A stretch of 10,408 bases of DNA from Polynucleobacter meluiroseus (GTDB taxonomy: Bacteria; Pseudomonadota; Gammaproteobacteria; Burkholderiales; Burkholderiaceae). Where the stretch lies: NCBI GenBank assembly GCA_943329505.2, contig CALQED020000023.1, positions 1 through 10,408 on the forward strand, written 5' to 3'. Position 1 is the stretch's first letter. Every line of letters begins with the position of its first letter. The notes under the pieces were generated by a model, which saw nothing but the letters and a program-made list of their open reading frames with translations, searched no databases and was not told the DNA's origin. The translations under genes were made by a program, and so were the position numbers. Shown here piece after piece: positions 1 through 6,827 of this stretch.

Positions 1-1091
1 ATCGCGTACAAATCCCTTTTTTGACCAAGTGGTTGGGGCGCAGAAGAAGCTGGTTAATTTTTGCGCAAGCGCTCATCATTTTGGGGTTGCTTGGCATGTC
101 CACACTGGATCCCAAGCTTGCATTGCATTCCTTGGTTTGGTGCGCCCTTTTGGTTGCTTTTGGCTCTGCCACTCAAGACATAGCCTTAGATGCCTTCCGA
201 ATTGAATCAGCCAATAGCGATCATCAAGCTGCTCTGGCTGCTACTTACCAAACAGGCTATCGGCTAGCCTTGATTTGGGCTGGCGCTGGGGTTTTATGGT
301 TAGCAGCAAGGGCTGAAACGGGGAGTGGATATGATGCTGGTGCCTGGCAGTTTGCTTACCTTTGTATGGCGGCTTCCATTGGAATTGGTGTCTTAACCAC
401 TCTCTTGAGTACTGAGCCAGTACGCTATGAACTGGCCAAAGCGCGCAATGCTAAAGCATGGCTATATCAAACCCTAGTCGAACCATTTGCAGAGTTTCTG
501 ACTCGCTATCGCTGGCATGCAGTTCTGATTTTGTCACTCATTGCAATCTATCGCATTAGTGATGTAGTGATGGGCATTATGGCCAACCCTTTTTATGTTG
601 ACATGGGCTATACCAAAGATGAAGTTGCTGCGGTTAGTAAAGTATTTGGCGTAGTAATGACACTGGTTGGCGCTTTTGTGGGCGGCGTTCTGACCTTACG
701 TTTTGGCGTCCTGAGAATTCTATTTTTGGGTGCAGTACTTTCTGCGGTAAGTAATCTATTGTTTGCTTGGTTAGCAACTCAAGGCCACGATTTGCAGGGC
801 TTGATTTGGGTGATCTCTGCAGATAATTTAAGTTCGGGCATTGCTAGCGCTGCTTTTATTGCCTTCTTATCAGCACTGACCAATATTCGGTATTCTGCAA
901 CTCAGTACGCACTATTTAGTTCGATGATGCTGTTACTGCCTAAGTGGCTTGCAGGATTCTCAGGCGTCTTTGTTGATCACTTCGGATATCAGTCTTTCTT
1001 CTACGGCACTGCCATCATTGGTGCGCCCGTCCTCATTCTGATTTGGGCAACGATTCATTTCAAGGTAGTGCAAATCAAAAAAGAAGACTAG
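1..1091 (+). CDS. ampG: AmpG-type muropeptide permease (MFS), 3' part
   Basis: This is an inner-membrane permease that, by family knowledge, imports GlcNAc-1,6-anhydro-MurNAc and its peptides from the periplasm for peptidoglycan recycling. The reading frame (codons starting at base 3) is open through the left edge, so the N-terminus lies outside the window. The visible part is about 362 residues. The first residues read RVQIPFLTKWLGRRRSWL, the basic cytoplasmic loop after the first membrane segments. About 50 residues in is SATQDIALDAFRIE, which resembles the ATQD..xDA motif of AmpG. The rest is a series of hydrophobic segments separated by short loops, as in MFS carriers. The protein ends in a basic tail and a TAG stop. 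The next gene converges on it with a 7-nt gap and no evident terminator. The TTG at 21 is not taken as the start, because the conserved loop continues upstream of it. Assignment to AmpG rather than another MFS carrier is fairly confident. Confidence 0.85.
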   Translation, partial: RVQIPFLTKWLGRRRSWLIFAQALIILGLLGMSTLDPKLALHSLVWCALLVAFGSATQDIALDAFRIESANSDHQAALAATYQTGYRLALIWAGAGVLWLAARAETGSGYDAGAWQFAYLCMAASIGIGVLTTLLSTEPVRYELAKARNAKAWLYQTLVEPFAEFLTRYRWHAVLILSLIAIYRISDVVMGIMANPFYVDMGYTKDEVAAVSKVFGVVMTLVGAFVGGVLTLRFGVLRILFLGAVLSAVSNLLFAWLATQGHDLQGLIWVISADNLSSGIASAAFIAFLSALTNIRYSATQYALFSSMMLLLPKWLAGFSGVFVDHFGYQSFFYGTAIIGAPVLILIWATIHFKVVQIKKED

Positions 1092-1098
1092 TTTTGCT

Positions 1099-1881
1099 TT
1101 ACATTTTCCAGTCGTAATCCACAATGAGTGGAGCATGATCTGAGAAGCGCTCATCTTTGTACACTGCGGTTTTCTTTGCAGCAGCAGCAATTTCAGGCGT
1201 GCTGATGTGATAGTCAATGCGCCAGCCCACATTTTTGGCATAGGCTTGACCGCGATTACTCCACCAGGTGTAACAAGATTCTCCGGCCTCAGGCTCTAGC
1301 TTGCGATACACATCCACGTAACCGACTTTATTAAAAAGATTGGTAAGCCATGCGCGCTCCTCCGGTAAGAAACCAGAATTTTTGACATTACCTTTCCAGT
1401 TTTTTAAATCGATCTCGTGATGGGCGATATTGACATCGCCACAGAGCACGATTTCTCGTCCAGATTTTTTGAGTTGGATGAGGTGGGGTAGGAAGCTATC
1501 AAGGTAGCGATATTTCGCCTCTTGGCGCTCGCTAGAGCTTGATCCTGAAGGCATATATACCGAGATGACTGAAAGCCCCTTAAATCTTGCTTCTACATAA
1601 CGCCCTTCGGCGTCAAACTCTGTATTACCGTAACCGTATAGGACTTCATCAGGCTTATGGGGTGTATAGATGCCGCAGCCGCTATAGCCCTTTTTCTGCG
1701 CATGATGAAAGAAGCCATAAAGGCCATCGGGGTTGAGGATGGTATCTTCTAGATCGTCTTGCTGAGCCTTGAGTTCTTGCATGCAGATGAAGTCTGCTTT
1801 TTGCTTAACAGCCCAGGGTAGAAAGCCCTTTTTGACTGCGGAACGGATCCCGTTGAGGTTCGCTGAAATGATGCGTAACAT
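1099..1881 (-). CDS. xth: Exodeoxyribonuclease III (ExoIII/AP endonuclease family)
   Basis: This is a DNA repair enzyme of the exonuclease-endonuclease-phosphatase fold. The family cleaves at abasic sites and degrades duplex DNA 3' to 5', using Mg2+. The 260-residue length is normal. The catalytic set is visible: Asn8 in [10 protein letters not shown], Glu36 in MQELKAQ, Tyr109 in VYMPSGS, Asp149 and Asn151 in [12 protein letters not shown], Asp223 in GWRIDYH, and Asp248/His249 in the terminal SDHAP. The start is an ATG with an AGG five bases upstream. That AGG is half of the palindrome TAGGCCTA, whose other half serves pyrE on the opposite strand. The first residues, [15 protein letters not shown], match the family N-terminus, so the start is secure. 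The 3' end faces the ampG-like gene. The short, closely packed form suggests classic Xth rather than a eukaryote-like APE1, but the two are close homologues. Confidence 0.93.
   Translation of the reverse strand: MLRIISANLNGIRSAVKKGFLPWAVKQKADFICMQELKAQQDDLEDTILNPDGLYGFFHHAQKKGYSGCGIYTPHKPDEVLYGYGNTEFDAEGRYVEARFKGLSVISVYMPSGSSSSERQEAKYRYLDSFLPHLIQLKKSGREIVLCGDVNIAHHEIDLKNWKGNVKNSGFLPEERAWLTNLFNKVGYVDVYRKLEPEAGESCYTWWSNRGQAYAKNVGWRIDYHISTPEIAAAAKKTAVYKDERFSDHAPLIVDYDWKM
1853..1881 (+). promoter_or_regulatory. Candidate pyrE promoter inside the xth 5' end
   Basis: TTGAGG (1853-1858) and TAACAT (1876-1881) are separated by exactly 17 bp. Each matches four of six positions of the sigma-70 -35 and -10 consensus. 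The implied start of transcription is near 1888, almost at the pyrE ATG (1890), so the mRNA would be nearly leaderless. The -10 box would overlap the first codon of xth on the other strand. The match is moderate and could be chance. Confidence 0.25.
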
Positions 1882-1882
1882 G

Positions 1883-1890
1883 TAGGCCTA
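1883..1890. promoter_or_regulatory. Shared SD palindrome between xth and pyrE starts
   Basis: The 8-bp palindrome TAGGCCTA fills the gap between two divergent start codons. Read on the plus strand, its AGG lies 3 nt before the pyrE ATG. Read on the minus strand, its AGG lies 5 nt before the xth ATG. It is the only SD-like sequence available to either gene, so one palindrome appears to provide both ribosome binding sites. Confidence 0.5.
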
Positions 1891-2558
1891 TGAGCTCAAA
1901 TAATTCAAATCAAGATAACTTCATTCGTTTTGCCTTAGAGGCAAAGGTTTTGTCCTTCGGGGAGTTTAAAACTAAAGCGGGCAGACTTTCGCCTTATTTT
2001 TTTAATGCTGGCGGATTTGATGACGGCGCTCGTTTAGGTGCCTTGGGTCAGTATTACGCTAAAGCTTTACAGGAATCCCAGCTGCAATTCGATATGCTTT
2101 ATGGCCCCGCATATAAAGGTATTACGCTTGCCGCCGCTACCGCAATTGCTTTGGCGGAACAGGGTATTAATGTGCCTTATGCCTATAACCGCAAAGAAGC
2201 CAAAGATCATGGCGAGGGCGGTGTATTAGTCGGAGCACCAGTGAAAGGTAGGGTTGTGATTGTTGACGATGTGATTTCTGCAGGGACCTCAGTCAGAGAG
2301 TCCGTAGATCTCATTCGGAAAGCAGGTGCAGAGCCAGCGGCAGTATTAATTGCATTAGACCGCATGGAAAGATCAGGGAATGCGACTGAGATTGGAGATA
2401 AGTCAGCGGTGCAGGCCGTTGAGCAGGAATTTGGTTTGCCAGTCATATCAATTGCAAACTTGACCGGCTTGATGTCTTTTTTAACTGCCTCTAGCGATAC
2501 TCAGTTAACGAATTATTTGCCTGCAGTGAAGGCCTATCGCGAGAAATACGGCGTCTAA
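1890..2558 (+). CDS. pyrE: Orotate phosphoribosyltransferase
   Basis: This cytosolic enzyme joins orotate and PRPP to give orotidine 5'-monophosphate, the fifth step of de novo UMP synthesis. Its 222 residues compare with about 213 in the E. coli enzyme; the extra residues are mostly a polar N-terminus. Visible motifs are [21 protein letters not shown] (residues 23-43, substrate pocket), GPAYKGI (72-78), the flexible catalytic loop [11 protein letters not shown] (101-111), and the PRPP-binding signature [13 protein letters not shown] (122-134). The ATG at 1890 fits the family start and there is no alternative ATG before the conserved block. The gene stands alone: it is divergent from xth with 8 nt between starts and convergent with dapF. 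I see no attenuator hairpin with a U-run in front of it, unlike enterobacterial pyrE. Its promoter must lie inside xth. Confidence 0.95.
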   Translation: MSSNNSNQDNFIRFALEAKVLSFGEFKTKAGRLSPYFFNAGGFDDGARLGALGQYYAKALQESQLQFDMLYGPAYKGITLAAATAIALAEQGINVPYAYNRKEAKDHGEGGVLVGAPVKGRVVIVDDVISAGTSVRESVDLIRKAGAEPAAVLIALDRMERSGNATEIGDKSAVQAVEQEFGLPVISIANLTGLMSFLTASSDTQLTNYLPAVKAYREKYGV

Positions 2559-2583
2559 GAACGTTTCTGTTTGCGTTCTTAGA
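2554..2583. terminator. Bidirectional hairpin between convergent pyrE and dapF
   Basis: TCTAAGAACG (2554-2563) and CGTTCTTAGA (2574-2583) are perfect inverted repeats of 10 bp around a 10-nt loop. The pyrE TAA lies in the left arm and the dapF TAA in the right arm. On the plus strand it is followed by the modestly U-rich TTTCTGTTT, and the same 9-mer (2564-2572) fills most of the loop. There is no long T-tract on either side. It may therefore be a weak intrinsic terminator or an RNA 3'-end stabiliser for both transcripts. Confidence 0.6.
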
Positions 2584-3481
2584 TTTCTGTTTCACCCTCA
2601 AATACCGTCACTGCTGGACCGGTCATGATGACGGCTTGGGCAAGCTGATTCACAATGCCACCCCAGGCAATTTGAAGATCGCCACCACGGGTATGCACCT
2701 TCACTGGTGAGTCTAGTAAGCCCCTACGAATTCCAGATACTACCGCCGCACAGGCACCTGTGCCACAAGCGAGCGTTTCTCCTGCGCCACGTTCGTATAC
2801 ACGTAATTGAATTTCATTCCGATTGACTACCTGCATATAACCAACGTTTACTCTCTTTGGAAACGCAGGATACTTTTCAATTTCAGGGCCCTCTTGAAGA
2901 ACAGGTGCGCTATCAATATCGCTCACTACTTGCACGGCATGCGGATTCCCCATAGACACGACGCCAACAAAACTATCGTGTGTAGCAGGGTGATCTAAAG
3001 GAATTGCATAGAGCATTTCTTGAAACTCTTGCATGCTAGCCAAACCATTTGCATCAAACGGGATTTGACTATGCTCAAAAATGGGTGCGCCCATATCAAC
3101 CTCAACCTGACCATCAGGGAGGGATTTCAGGGTGAGTACCGTATGCGCAACTTCTACGCGTAAGGAATTTTTGGAAGACAGGCCTTGATCGAGCACAAAG
3201 CGCACAAAGCAACGAGAGCCATTGCCACATTGCTCTACTTCACCACCATCAGCATTAAAAATCCGATATTTAAAATCAGCATCGGGCCTAGAAGCTTTTT
3301 CTACTAATAGAATTTGATCTGCGCCAATACCAAATTGACGATGCGCTAATGATTGCCATTGTTCGCGCGTGATTCCGCTCAGGTCTTGAGTAATGCCATT
3401 GAGCACAATGAAGTCATTGCCAGCACCATGCATTTTGGTGAAACGAAGTTTACGCCCGGCGTTGGTTTGGTGAGTACTCAA
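2579..3481 (-). CDS. dapF: Diaminopimelate epimerase
   Basis: This cofactor-independent racemase converts LL-diaminopimelate to the meso form, used for lysine and for peptidoglycan cross-linking. It has 300 residues, slightly longer than the usual 274-290 because of a 10-residue N-terminal lead before [14 protein letters not shown]. The two catalytic cysteines are visible: Cys85 in [13 protein letters not shown] and Cys239 in [14 protein letters not shown], with the GNDF and MGNPH substrate-binding segments between them in normal order. The proposed start is TTG at 3481, because the frame is closed by the TAA of the preceding acyltransferase only three codons upstream and the first internal ATG falls inside the conserved block. 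A GAG lies 5 nt before the TTG. It is the last gene of the three-gene minus-strand unit, 9 nt after its neighbour, so it is probably co-transcribed and perhaps translationally coupled. Confidence 0.94.
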   Translation of the reverse strand: MSTHQTNAGRKLRFTKMHGAGNDFIVLNGITQDLSGITREQWQSLAHRQFGIGADQILLVEKASRPDADFKYRIFNADGGEVEQCGNGSRCFVRFVLDQGLSSKNSLRVEVAHTVLTLKSLPDGQVEVDMGAPIFEHSQIPFDANGLASMQEFQEMLYAIPLDHPATHDSFVGVVSMGNPHAVQVVSDIDSAPVLQEGPEIEKYPAFPKRVNVGYMQVVNRNEIQLRVYERGAGETLACGTGACAAVVSGIRRGLLDSPVKVHTRGGDLQIAWGGIVNQLAQAVIMTGPAVTVFEGETEI

Positions 3482-3490
3482 AATATCTCT

Positions 3491-4390
3491 TTAATCGTAA
3501 AGGCTCGCCTCGCCAGGAGGGCGATGCTTAAAGCGTTTATGTATCCAATAGTACTCTGCCGGTCTTTCCCGAACAAGCTCTTCAATGCATTGATTTAAAC
3601 GCGCAGTATCTTTTTCAACGTTATCACTTGGAAAGTTAGGCAAAGGCTCGTCGATATGACAGGTATACCCTTTGCGATCTTGATTCAGTGTGGTGGTCAT
3701 TAGGCTTACTTCGGCGCCAGTGATTTTGGCCAAGCGAGAAACTGAATCTACAGTGCTAGTTTGGATTCCAAAGAATGGTACAAAAATAGAATCTTGAGGC
3801 CCTAAGTCTATGTCCGGCGCGATGATCGCTAGGTTCCCCTTTTTTAGCTCGCGCAGGAGATCACGTAAGCGATGTTGCCTTTCAATCGACTTGCCCCCAA
3901 ATCGATCTCGCCACTTCACCATCTTTTGATTGAAAAGTGGATTTTTCATTTTTTGATATAGCCCAACACCATTTGGCCAGTGATTGCGTGCACTTAACGC
4001 AGAAAATGCCATAAAGCCCCCTTCGAGACCAACAAAATGAGGGTTCACTAGAATGCGAGGTTTTTTATCTCCAAGATCAACCTTGGATTGGATGGCAACA
4101 AATGAGAGAATTTGCTCCCTGGTCCCAAGCCAGACTCTACTGCGCTCTATTACACTCCGACCAAATAATTTCCAGTGTTCGAGAGCTAATGCGCTAATTT
4201 CTTTTTCACTCAGATTCGGAAAGCACAGTCGCAGGTTAGTTTTCACGACCGTGGCACGACTATTGGGGATGTGGGCTGCGAGCCAACCAAGTCCGTATCC
4301 AACATAAATCGTCAGCACGTAAGGGAGAAAGGCGAATAAGCGCAATAGACTGAGCGCCAAGAAATTGAAGAGGTTGGATAACCAAGTCAT
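3491..4390 (-). CDS. lpxL: LpxL/HtrB-family lipid A acyltransferase (second paralogue)
   Basis: This is an inner-membrane acyltransferase that, by family, adds a secondary acyl chain from acyl-ACP to a lipid A precursor. With the ATG at 4390 it has 299 residues. It begins with a hydrophobic anchor (about residues 8-38) and has the family HX4E catalytic motif in NPHFVGLEGG (His118, Glu123). It continues with APDIDLGPQDSIFVPFFG (191-208) and the C-terminal YYWIHKRFKHRPPGE block (280-294). An open frame extends 42 codons further upstream into the preceding gene, but that extension (MSPSRMQYW...) is unlike the family and overlaps the neighbour by about 100 nt. The SD before 4390 is poor, with GGA touching the ATG. 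Coupling to the upstream gene, 19 nt away, is therefore plausible. The acyl chain and position cannot be told from sequence. Confidence 0.88.
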   Translation of the reverse strand: MTWLSNLFNFLALSLLRLFAFLPYVLTIYVGYGLGWLAAHIPNSRATVVKTNLRLCFPNLSEKEISALALEHWKLFGRSVIERSRVWLGTREQILSFVAIQSKVDLGDKKPRILVNPHFVGLEGGFMAFSALSARNHWPNGVGLYQKMKNPLFNQKMVKWRDRFGGKSIERQHRLRDLLRELKKGNLAIIAPDIDLGPQDSIFVPFFGIQTSTVDSVSRLAKITGAEVSLMTTTLNQDRKGYTCHIDEPLPNFPSDNVEKDTARLNQCIEELVRERPAEYYWIHKRFKHRPPGEASLYD

Positions 4391-4409
4391 TCCAAAAATG
4401 ATAACGAAT

Positions 4410-5273
4410 CTATTGAATACTTGGAGGCAATTCTGCACCGGCAGGATGCTTGTAGCGGTTATATGACCAGATAAATTGTTCTGGAGCAACCAATACTGCA
4501 TTCTCGATGGCGACATTTAATTCTGCTGCTGCGAGAGCGGGATCCTCCGAAGGAGAATGAAGACGTGTTGCTTGCATGAGCCAGCCTTGTCCAAGGGCTT
4601 TACGTTTTGCAGTAAACATCACTACTGGCGTCTTGTTGCGATTGGCTAAGCGGGCAGGTAGCGGAGTTGTGTAGGCCGGGCGCCCAAAGAATGGAACCCA
4701 AACCCCCTCGCCACCACTGGGCACTTGGTCTGGAAGAATGCCAATGGCTTCTCCGCGAGTCAGCGCCCTAGTCATTTGGCGTACGCCATTGAGATTGGTT
4801 GGAACGAAGTGCATGTTGGGATAGGCGCGACCCTCTTCAACCACTTCATTTAGCCATTCTTGTCGTGAAGGGCGATACAAAATAGTGGCCGGAAAGTGTT
4901 GCGCTAATACGCGAGGAATAATTTCAAAGCCACCTAGGTGTGGCGTCAGCATTACTAAGCCATGCCCCTCTTGAATGGCGGTTTCTACTAAATCCCAGTT
5001 TTGTACCTCTACCAACCTAAGTGCTTTTTCAGGGTTTCGCCATATCCACAAGCTATCTGAAAACAACATGCCAGATGCACATACAGCCTCCCAAAGCTTA
5101 AACGGGAGCTTTCGGGCGATCACAACGGCTTCGTATTGAGGTCTAAATAATGAGCGATATTGTTTTGAGCCTACATAGGCTAGCAGGCCTAAAAGGGTGC
5201 CCAATACCTGTACTACCGCTAGGGGTAGTACAGCAATGGTATTCAGGCCAACCTTGAGTAGGATTTTTCTCAC
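4410..5273 (-). CDS. LpxL/HtrB-family acyltransferase (first paralogue)
   Basis: This 287-residue membrane-anchored acyltransferase belongs to the same family as the next gene but is clearly divergent from it. A hydrophobic N-terminal segment (about 8-35) is followed by the HX4E catalytic motif in TPHLGGFEII (His112, Glu117), RPSRQEW (134-140), LPDQVPSGGEGVWVPFFG (180-197), and the C-terminal QFIWSYNRYKHPAGAE (266-281). By family it transfers an acyl group from acyl-ACP to lipid A or a related lipid; the exact substrate is unknown. The only start compatible with the upstream in-frame TAG (5279-5277) is GTG at 5273, just two codons after that stop. The SD-like GGGGTGAG overlaps this GTG, so the real initiation site is uncertain. 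It is the first gene of the leftward acyltransferase-acyltransferase-dapF unit and is divergent from metK. lpxL, lpxM or htrB would all be reasonable names. Confidence 0.85.
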   Translation of the reverse strand: MRKILLKVGLNTIAVLPLAVVQVLGTLLGLLAYVGSKQYRSLFRPQYEAVVIARKLPFKLWEAVCASGMLFSDSLWIWRNPEKALRLVEVQNWDLVETAIQEGHGLVMLTPHLGGFEIIPRVLAQHFPATILYRPSRQEWLNEVVEEGRAYPNMHFVPTNLNGVRQMTRALTRGEAIGILPDQVPSGGEGVWVPFFGRPAYTTPLPARLANRNKTPVVMFTAKRKALGQGWLMQATRLHSPSEDPALAAAELNVAIENAVLVAPEQFIWSYNRYKHPAGAELPPSIQ

Positions 5274-5313
5274 CCCCTAATGATATTCAATGCTGCTGTC
5301 TAGACCAAATTTC

Positions 5314-5338
5314 AGGGCGTCTTGCTGGACAACGCCCT
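5314..5338. repeat. Inverted repeat around the putative metK -35 box
   Basis: AGGGCGT (5314-5320) and ACGCCCT (5332-5338) form a perfect 7-bp inverted repeat with an 11-nt spacer. The spacer contains the candidate metK -35 box. TTTT follows on the plus strand, but no plus-strand gene lies upstream, so it is unlikely to be a terminator for one. It could be an operator. By rough count, a 7-bp repeat this close has a chance of about one in five of occurring in a 200-nt gap. Confidence 0.35.
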
Positions 5339-5351
5339 TTTCAGATAGAAT
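5322..5351 (+). promoter_or_regulatory. Candidate metK promoter
   Basis: TTGCTG (5322-5327) and TAGAAT (5346-5351) are 18 bp apart. The -10 matches five of six consensus positions; the -35 keeps TTG only. The implied start near 5358 gives a leader of about 119 nt. The metK SD is AAGGA at 5465-5469, 7 nt before the ATG. Confidence 0.4.
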
Positions 5352-5370
5352 TAATACATCGCTGAGTTAA

Positions 5371-5471
5371 GACAACTTGCAGGGCGATTCAAAAATTCTG
5401 CTAAAGCGTCGCCGTTGGAATTCCTGGCACGTCGAGTTGTCCTAAAGATCGTGTTAATTTTTTAAAGGAAT
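5371..5471 (+). promoter_or_regulatory. Putative structured leader RNA of metK (unrecognised class)
   Basis: The leader can form nested helices. P1 is GACAACT (5371-5377) with AGTTGTC (5435-5441). Inside it, TGCAGG (5378-5383) pairs with CCTGGCA (5423-5429) with one bulged G, or alternatively GGCGA (5383-5387) pairs with TCGCC (5409-5413). AATTC in the apical loop (5394-5398) can pair with GAATT (5418-5422) as a pseudoknot. ATTCCT (5420-5425) is an exact complement of AGGAAT (5466-5471), which holds the metK SD, and that pairing excludes the CCTGGCA helix. CACGTC (5428-5433) with GATCGTG (5447-5453), followed by six T (5458-5463), is a possible weak terminator. I do not see SAM-I, SAM-II or SAH signatures. 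The layout suggests a metabolite-sensing leader, but each helix alone is near chance level. Confidence 0.35.
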
Positions 5472-5476
5472 ATGCA

Positions 5477-6643
5477 ATGGCAAATGATTACTTCTTCACC
5501 TCAGAGTCAGTTTCTGAAGGTCACCCTGATAAAGTCTCAGATCAAATTTCAGATGCGGTGCTTGACGCTATCTTGGCTCAAGACCCTACTGCCCGAGTTG
5601 GGGCAGAAACTTTATGCAATACCGGCTTAGTCGTGTTGGCTGGAGAAATCACCACTCATGCAAATGTGGACTACATCCAGGTAGCCCGTAATACCTTGCG
5701 TGAAATTGGTTATGACAATACTGCCTACGGTATTGATTACAAAGGTTGTGCGGTCTTGGTTGCCTATGACAAGCAAAGTCCAGACATTGCTCAGGGTGTT
5801 AATAATGCACATGATGATGAGCTCGAATTGGGTGCTGGCGACCAGGGCCTGATGTTTGGTTATGCATGTGATGAAACTCCAGAACTCATGCCCTTACCGA
5901 TTCACCTGTCACATCGCTTGGTAGAGCGTCAATCTCAATTGCGACGCGATGGTCGCTTGTCATGGTTGCGCCCAGATGCAAAGTCACAGGTGACATTGCG
6001 CTATGTTGACGGCAAGCCGGACTCGATTGATACCGTTGTTTTATCTACCCAACATGATGAAGATATTTCTCTTGAAAAATTGCGTGAAGCAGTGATCGAA
6101 GAAATCATCAAGCCAGTACTGCCAAAGCATTTGATTAAAGGCGCGATTAACTTCTTAGTAAACCCCACTGGCCGTTTCGTTATCGGCGGTCCGCAAGGTG
6201 ATTGCGGACTCACTGGACGGAAAATTGTGGTTGATACTTACGGCGGCTCTGCCCCTCACGGTGGCGGCGCATTCTCTGGCAAGGATCCCTCTAAGGTTGA
6301 TCGTTCAGCCGCCTATGCAGCTCGTTATGTGGCTAAAAATATTGTTGCTGCAGGCCTGGCGACAAAATGTTTAGTTCAAGTGTCATATGCGATTGGTGTG
6401 GCTAAGCCAACATCTGTGATGGTGAGCACTTACGGCACGGGCAAAATCTCAGATGAAAAGATTTCTCAATTAGTCGCCGAGCATTTTGATTTGCGTCCTA
6501 AAGGCATCATTAAATCCTTGAACCTCTTGCGTCCAATTTATCGTAAGACTGCTGCTTATGGCCACTTTGGTCGTGAGGAGCCAGAATTTACCTGGGAGCA
6601 GACTGATAAGGCGGCTACATTACGTGCGGCTGCGGGCCTCTAA
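5477..6643 (+). CDS. metK: S-adenosylmethionine synthetase
   Basis: This enzyme makes S-adenosylmethionine from methionine and ATP, releasing phosphate and pyrophosphate; the family works as a Mg2+/K+-dependent tetramer in the cytosol. The length of 388 residues is normal. The family motifs are in order: [21 protein letters not shown] (residues 13-33, with His16 and Asp18 in the active site), the GAGDQG signature (119-124), [13 protein letters not shown] (237-249), and the glycine-rich loop [17 protein letters not shown] (261-277). The ATG at 5477 has AAGGA 7 nt upstream. The gene is divergent from the acyltransferase unit across a 203-nt gap and precedes ahcY and metF on the same strand, so it opens a methyl-cycle cluster. 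The 252-nt gap before ahcY argues for separate transcription of the two. Confidence 0.98.
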   Translation: MANDYFFTSESVSEGHPDKVSDQISDAVLDAILAQDPTARVGAETLCNTGLVVLAGEITTHANVDYIQVARNTLREIGYDNTAYGIDYKGCAVLVAYDKQSPDIAQGVNNAHDDELELGAGDQGLMFGYACDETPELMPLPIHLSHRLVERQSQLRRDGRLSWLRPDAKSQVTLRYVDGKPDSIDTVVLSTQHDEDISLEKLREAVIEEIIKPVLPKHLIKGAINFLVNPTGRFVIGGPQGDCGLTGRKIVVDTYGGSAPHGGGAFSGKDPSKVDRSAAYAARYVAKNIVAAGLATKCLVQVSYAIGVAKPTSVMVSTYGTGKISDEKISQLVAEHFDLRPKGIIKSLNLLRPIYRKTAAYGHFGREEPEFTWEQTDKAATLRAAAGL

Positions 6644-6690
6644 GCACTTAAAGGCGTTTAGACAGCATTAAAAAGCAGTTTATTGATGTA

Positions 6691-6722
6691 TTGAGGCGAA
6701 AAATGGCGTAATTGTTTACAAT
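6691..6722 (+). promoter_or_regulatory. Candidate ahcY promoter
   Basis: TACAAT (6717-6722) differs from the -10 consensus at one base. The best -35 is TTGAGG (6691-6696), with a long spacer of 20 bp, so the promoter may depend on an activator or be a false match. The predicted start, about 6729, falls a few bases before helix P1 of the SAH riboswitch, which is where a start would be expected. Confidence 0.4.
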
Positions 6723-6730
6723 TACGCCAT
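6703..6730. repeat. Perfect 12-bp inverted repeat upstream of the SAH riboswitch
   Basis: ATGGCGTAATTG (6703-6714) and CAATTACGCCAT (6719-6730) are perfect complements around the 4-nt loop TTTA. No T-tract follows on the plus strand, so it is a poor intrinsic terminator for metK. It brackets the candidate ahcY -10 box, which suggests an operator. In RNA read through from metK it would be a strong hairpin that could mark a 3' end or processing site. Confidence 0.7.
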
Positions 6731-6731
6731 A

Positions 6732-6827
6732 CCTTCAAGGAGCGTTGCAAGGAATGTTGAAACCAACATTTCCCCAGGCTTGAAGGGAGTAGATTTCTAA
6801 AAGAATTTACTCATTGCAACTGCGCTC
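6732..6827 (+). promoter_or_regulatory. S-adenosylhomocysteine (SAH) riboswitch aptamer
   Basis: This cis-acting RNA binds SAH and, by knowledge of the class, raises expression of SAH-recycling genes. All helices are visible. P1 is CCTTCAAG (6732-6739) with CTTGAAGG (6779-6786). P2 is GGAATGTTG (6751-6759) with CAACATTTCC (about 6764-6773, one bulged T). P3 is GAGTAGATTT (6787-6796) with GAATTTACTC (6803-6812). The P4 pseudoknot pairs GAGCGTTGCAA (6740-6750) with TTGCAA (6814-6819) and CGCTC (6823-6827), with CTG bulged. The conserved strings GGAGCGTTGCAA and CCAGGCTTG match the class consensus as I remember it. The position directly before ahcY is the classic context. Confidence 0.93.

Noticed and set aside
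960..1241. 93-codon minus-strand frame across the ampG and xth 3' ends
   Set aside because: It overlaps two well-supported genes in other frames and its composition does not look like a protein.
4391..4516. 42-codon N-terminal extension of the second acyltransferase
   Set aside because: It overlaps the preceding gene by about 100 nt, is unlike the family N-terminus, and ATG 4390 begins the expected hydrophobic anchor.
5280..5285. TATCAT -10 box on the minus strand for the acyltransferase unit
   Set aside because: Transcription would begin at the start codon itself and the -35 match is poor.
6644..6702. Intrinsic terminator directly after metK
   Set aside because: I find only short weak stems and no T-run, so no terminator is called here.
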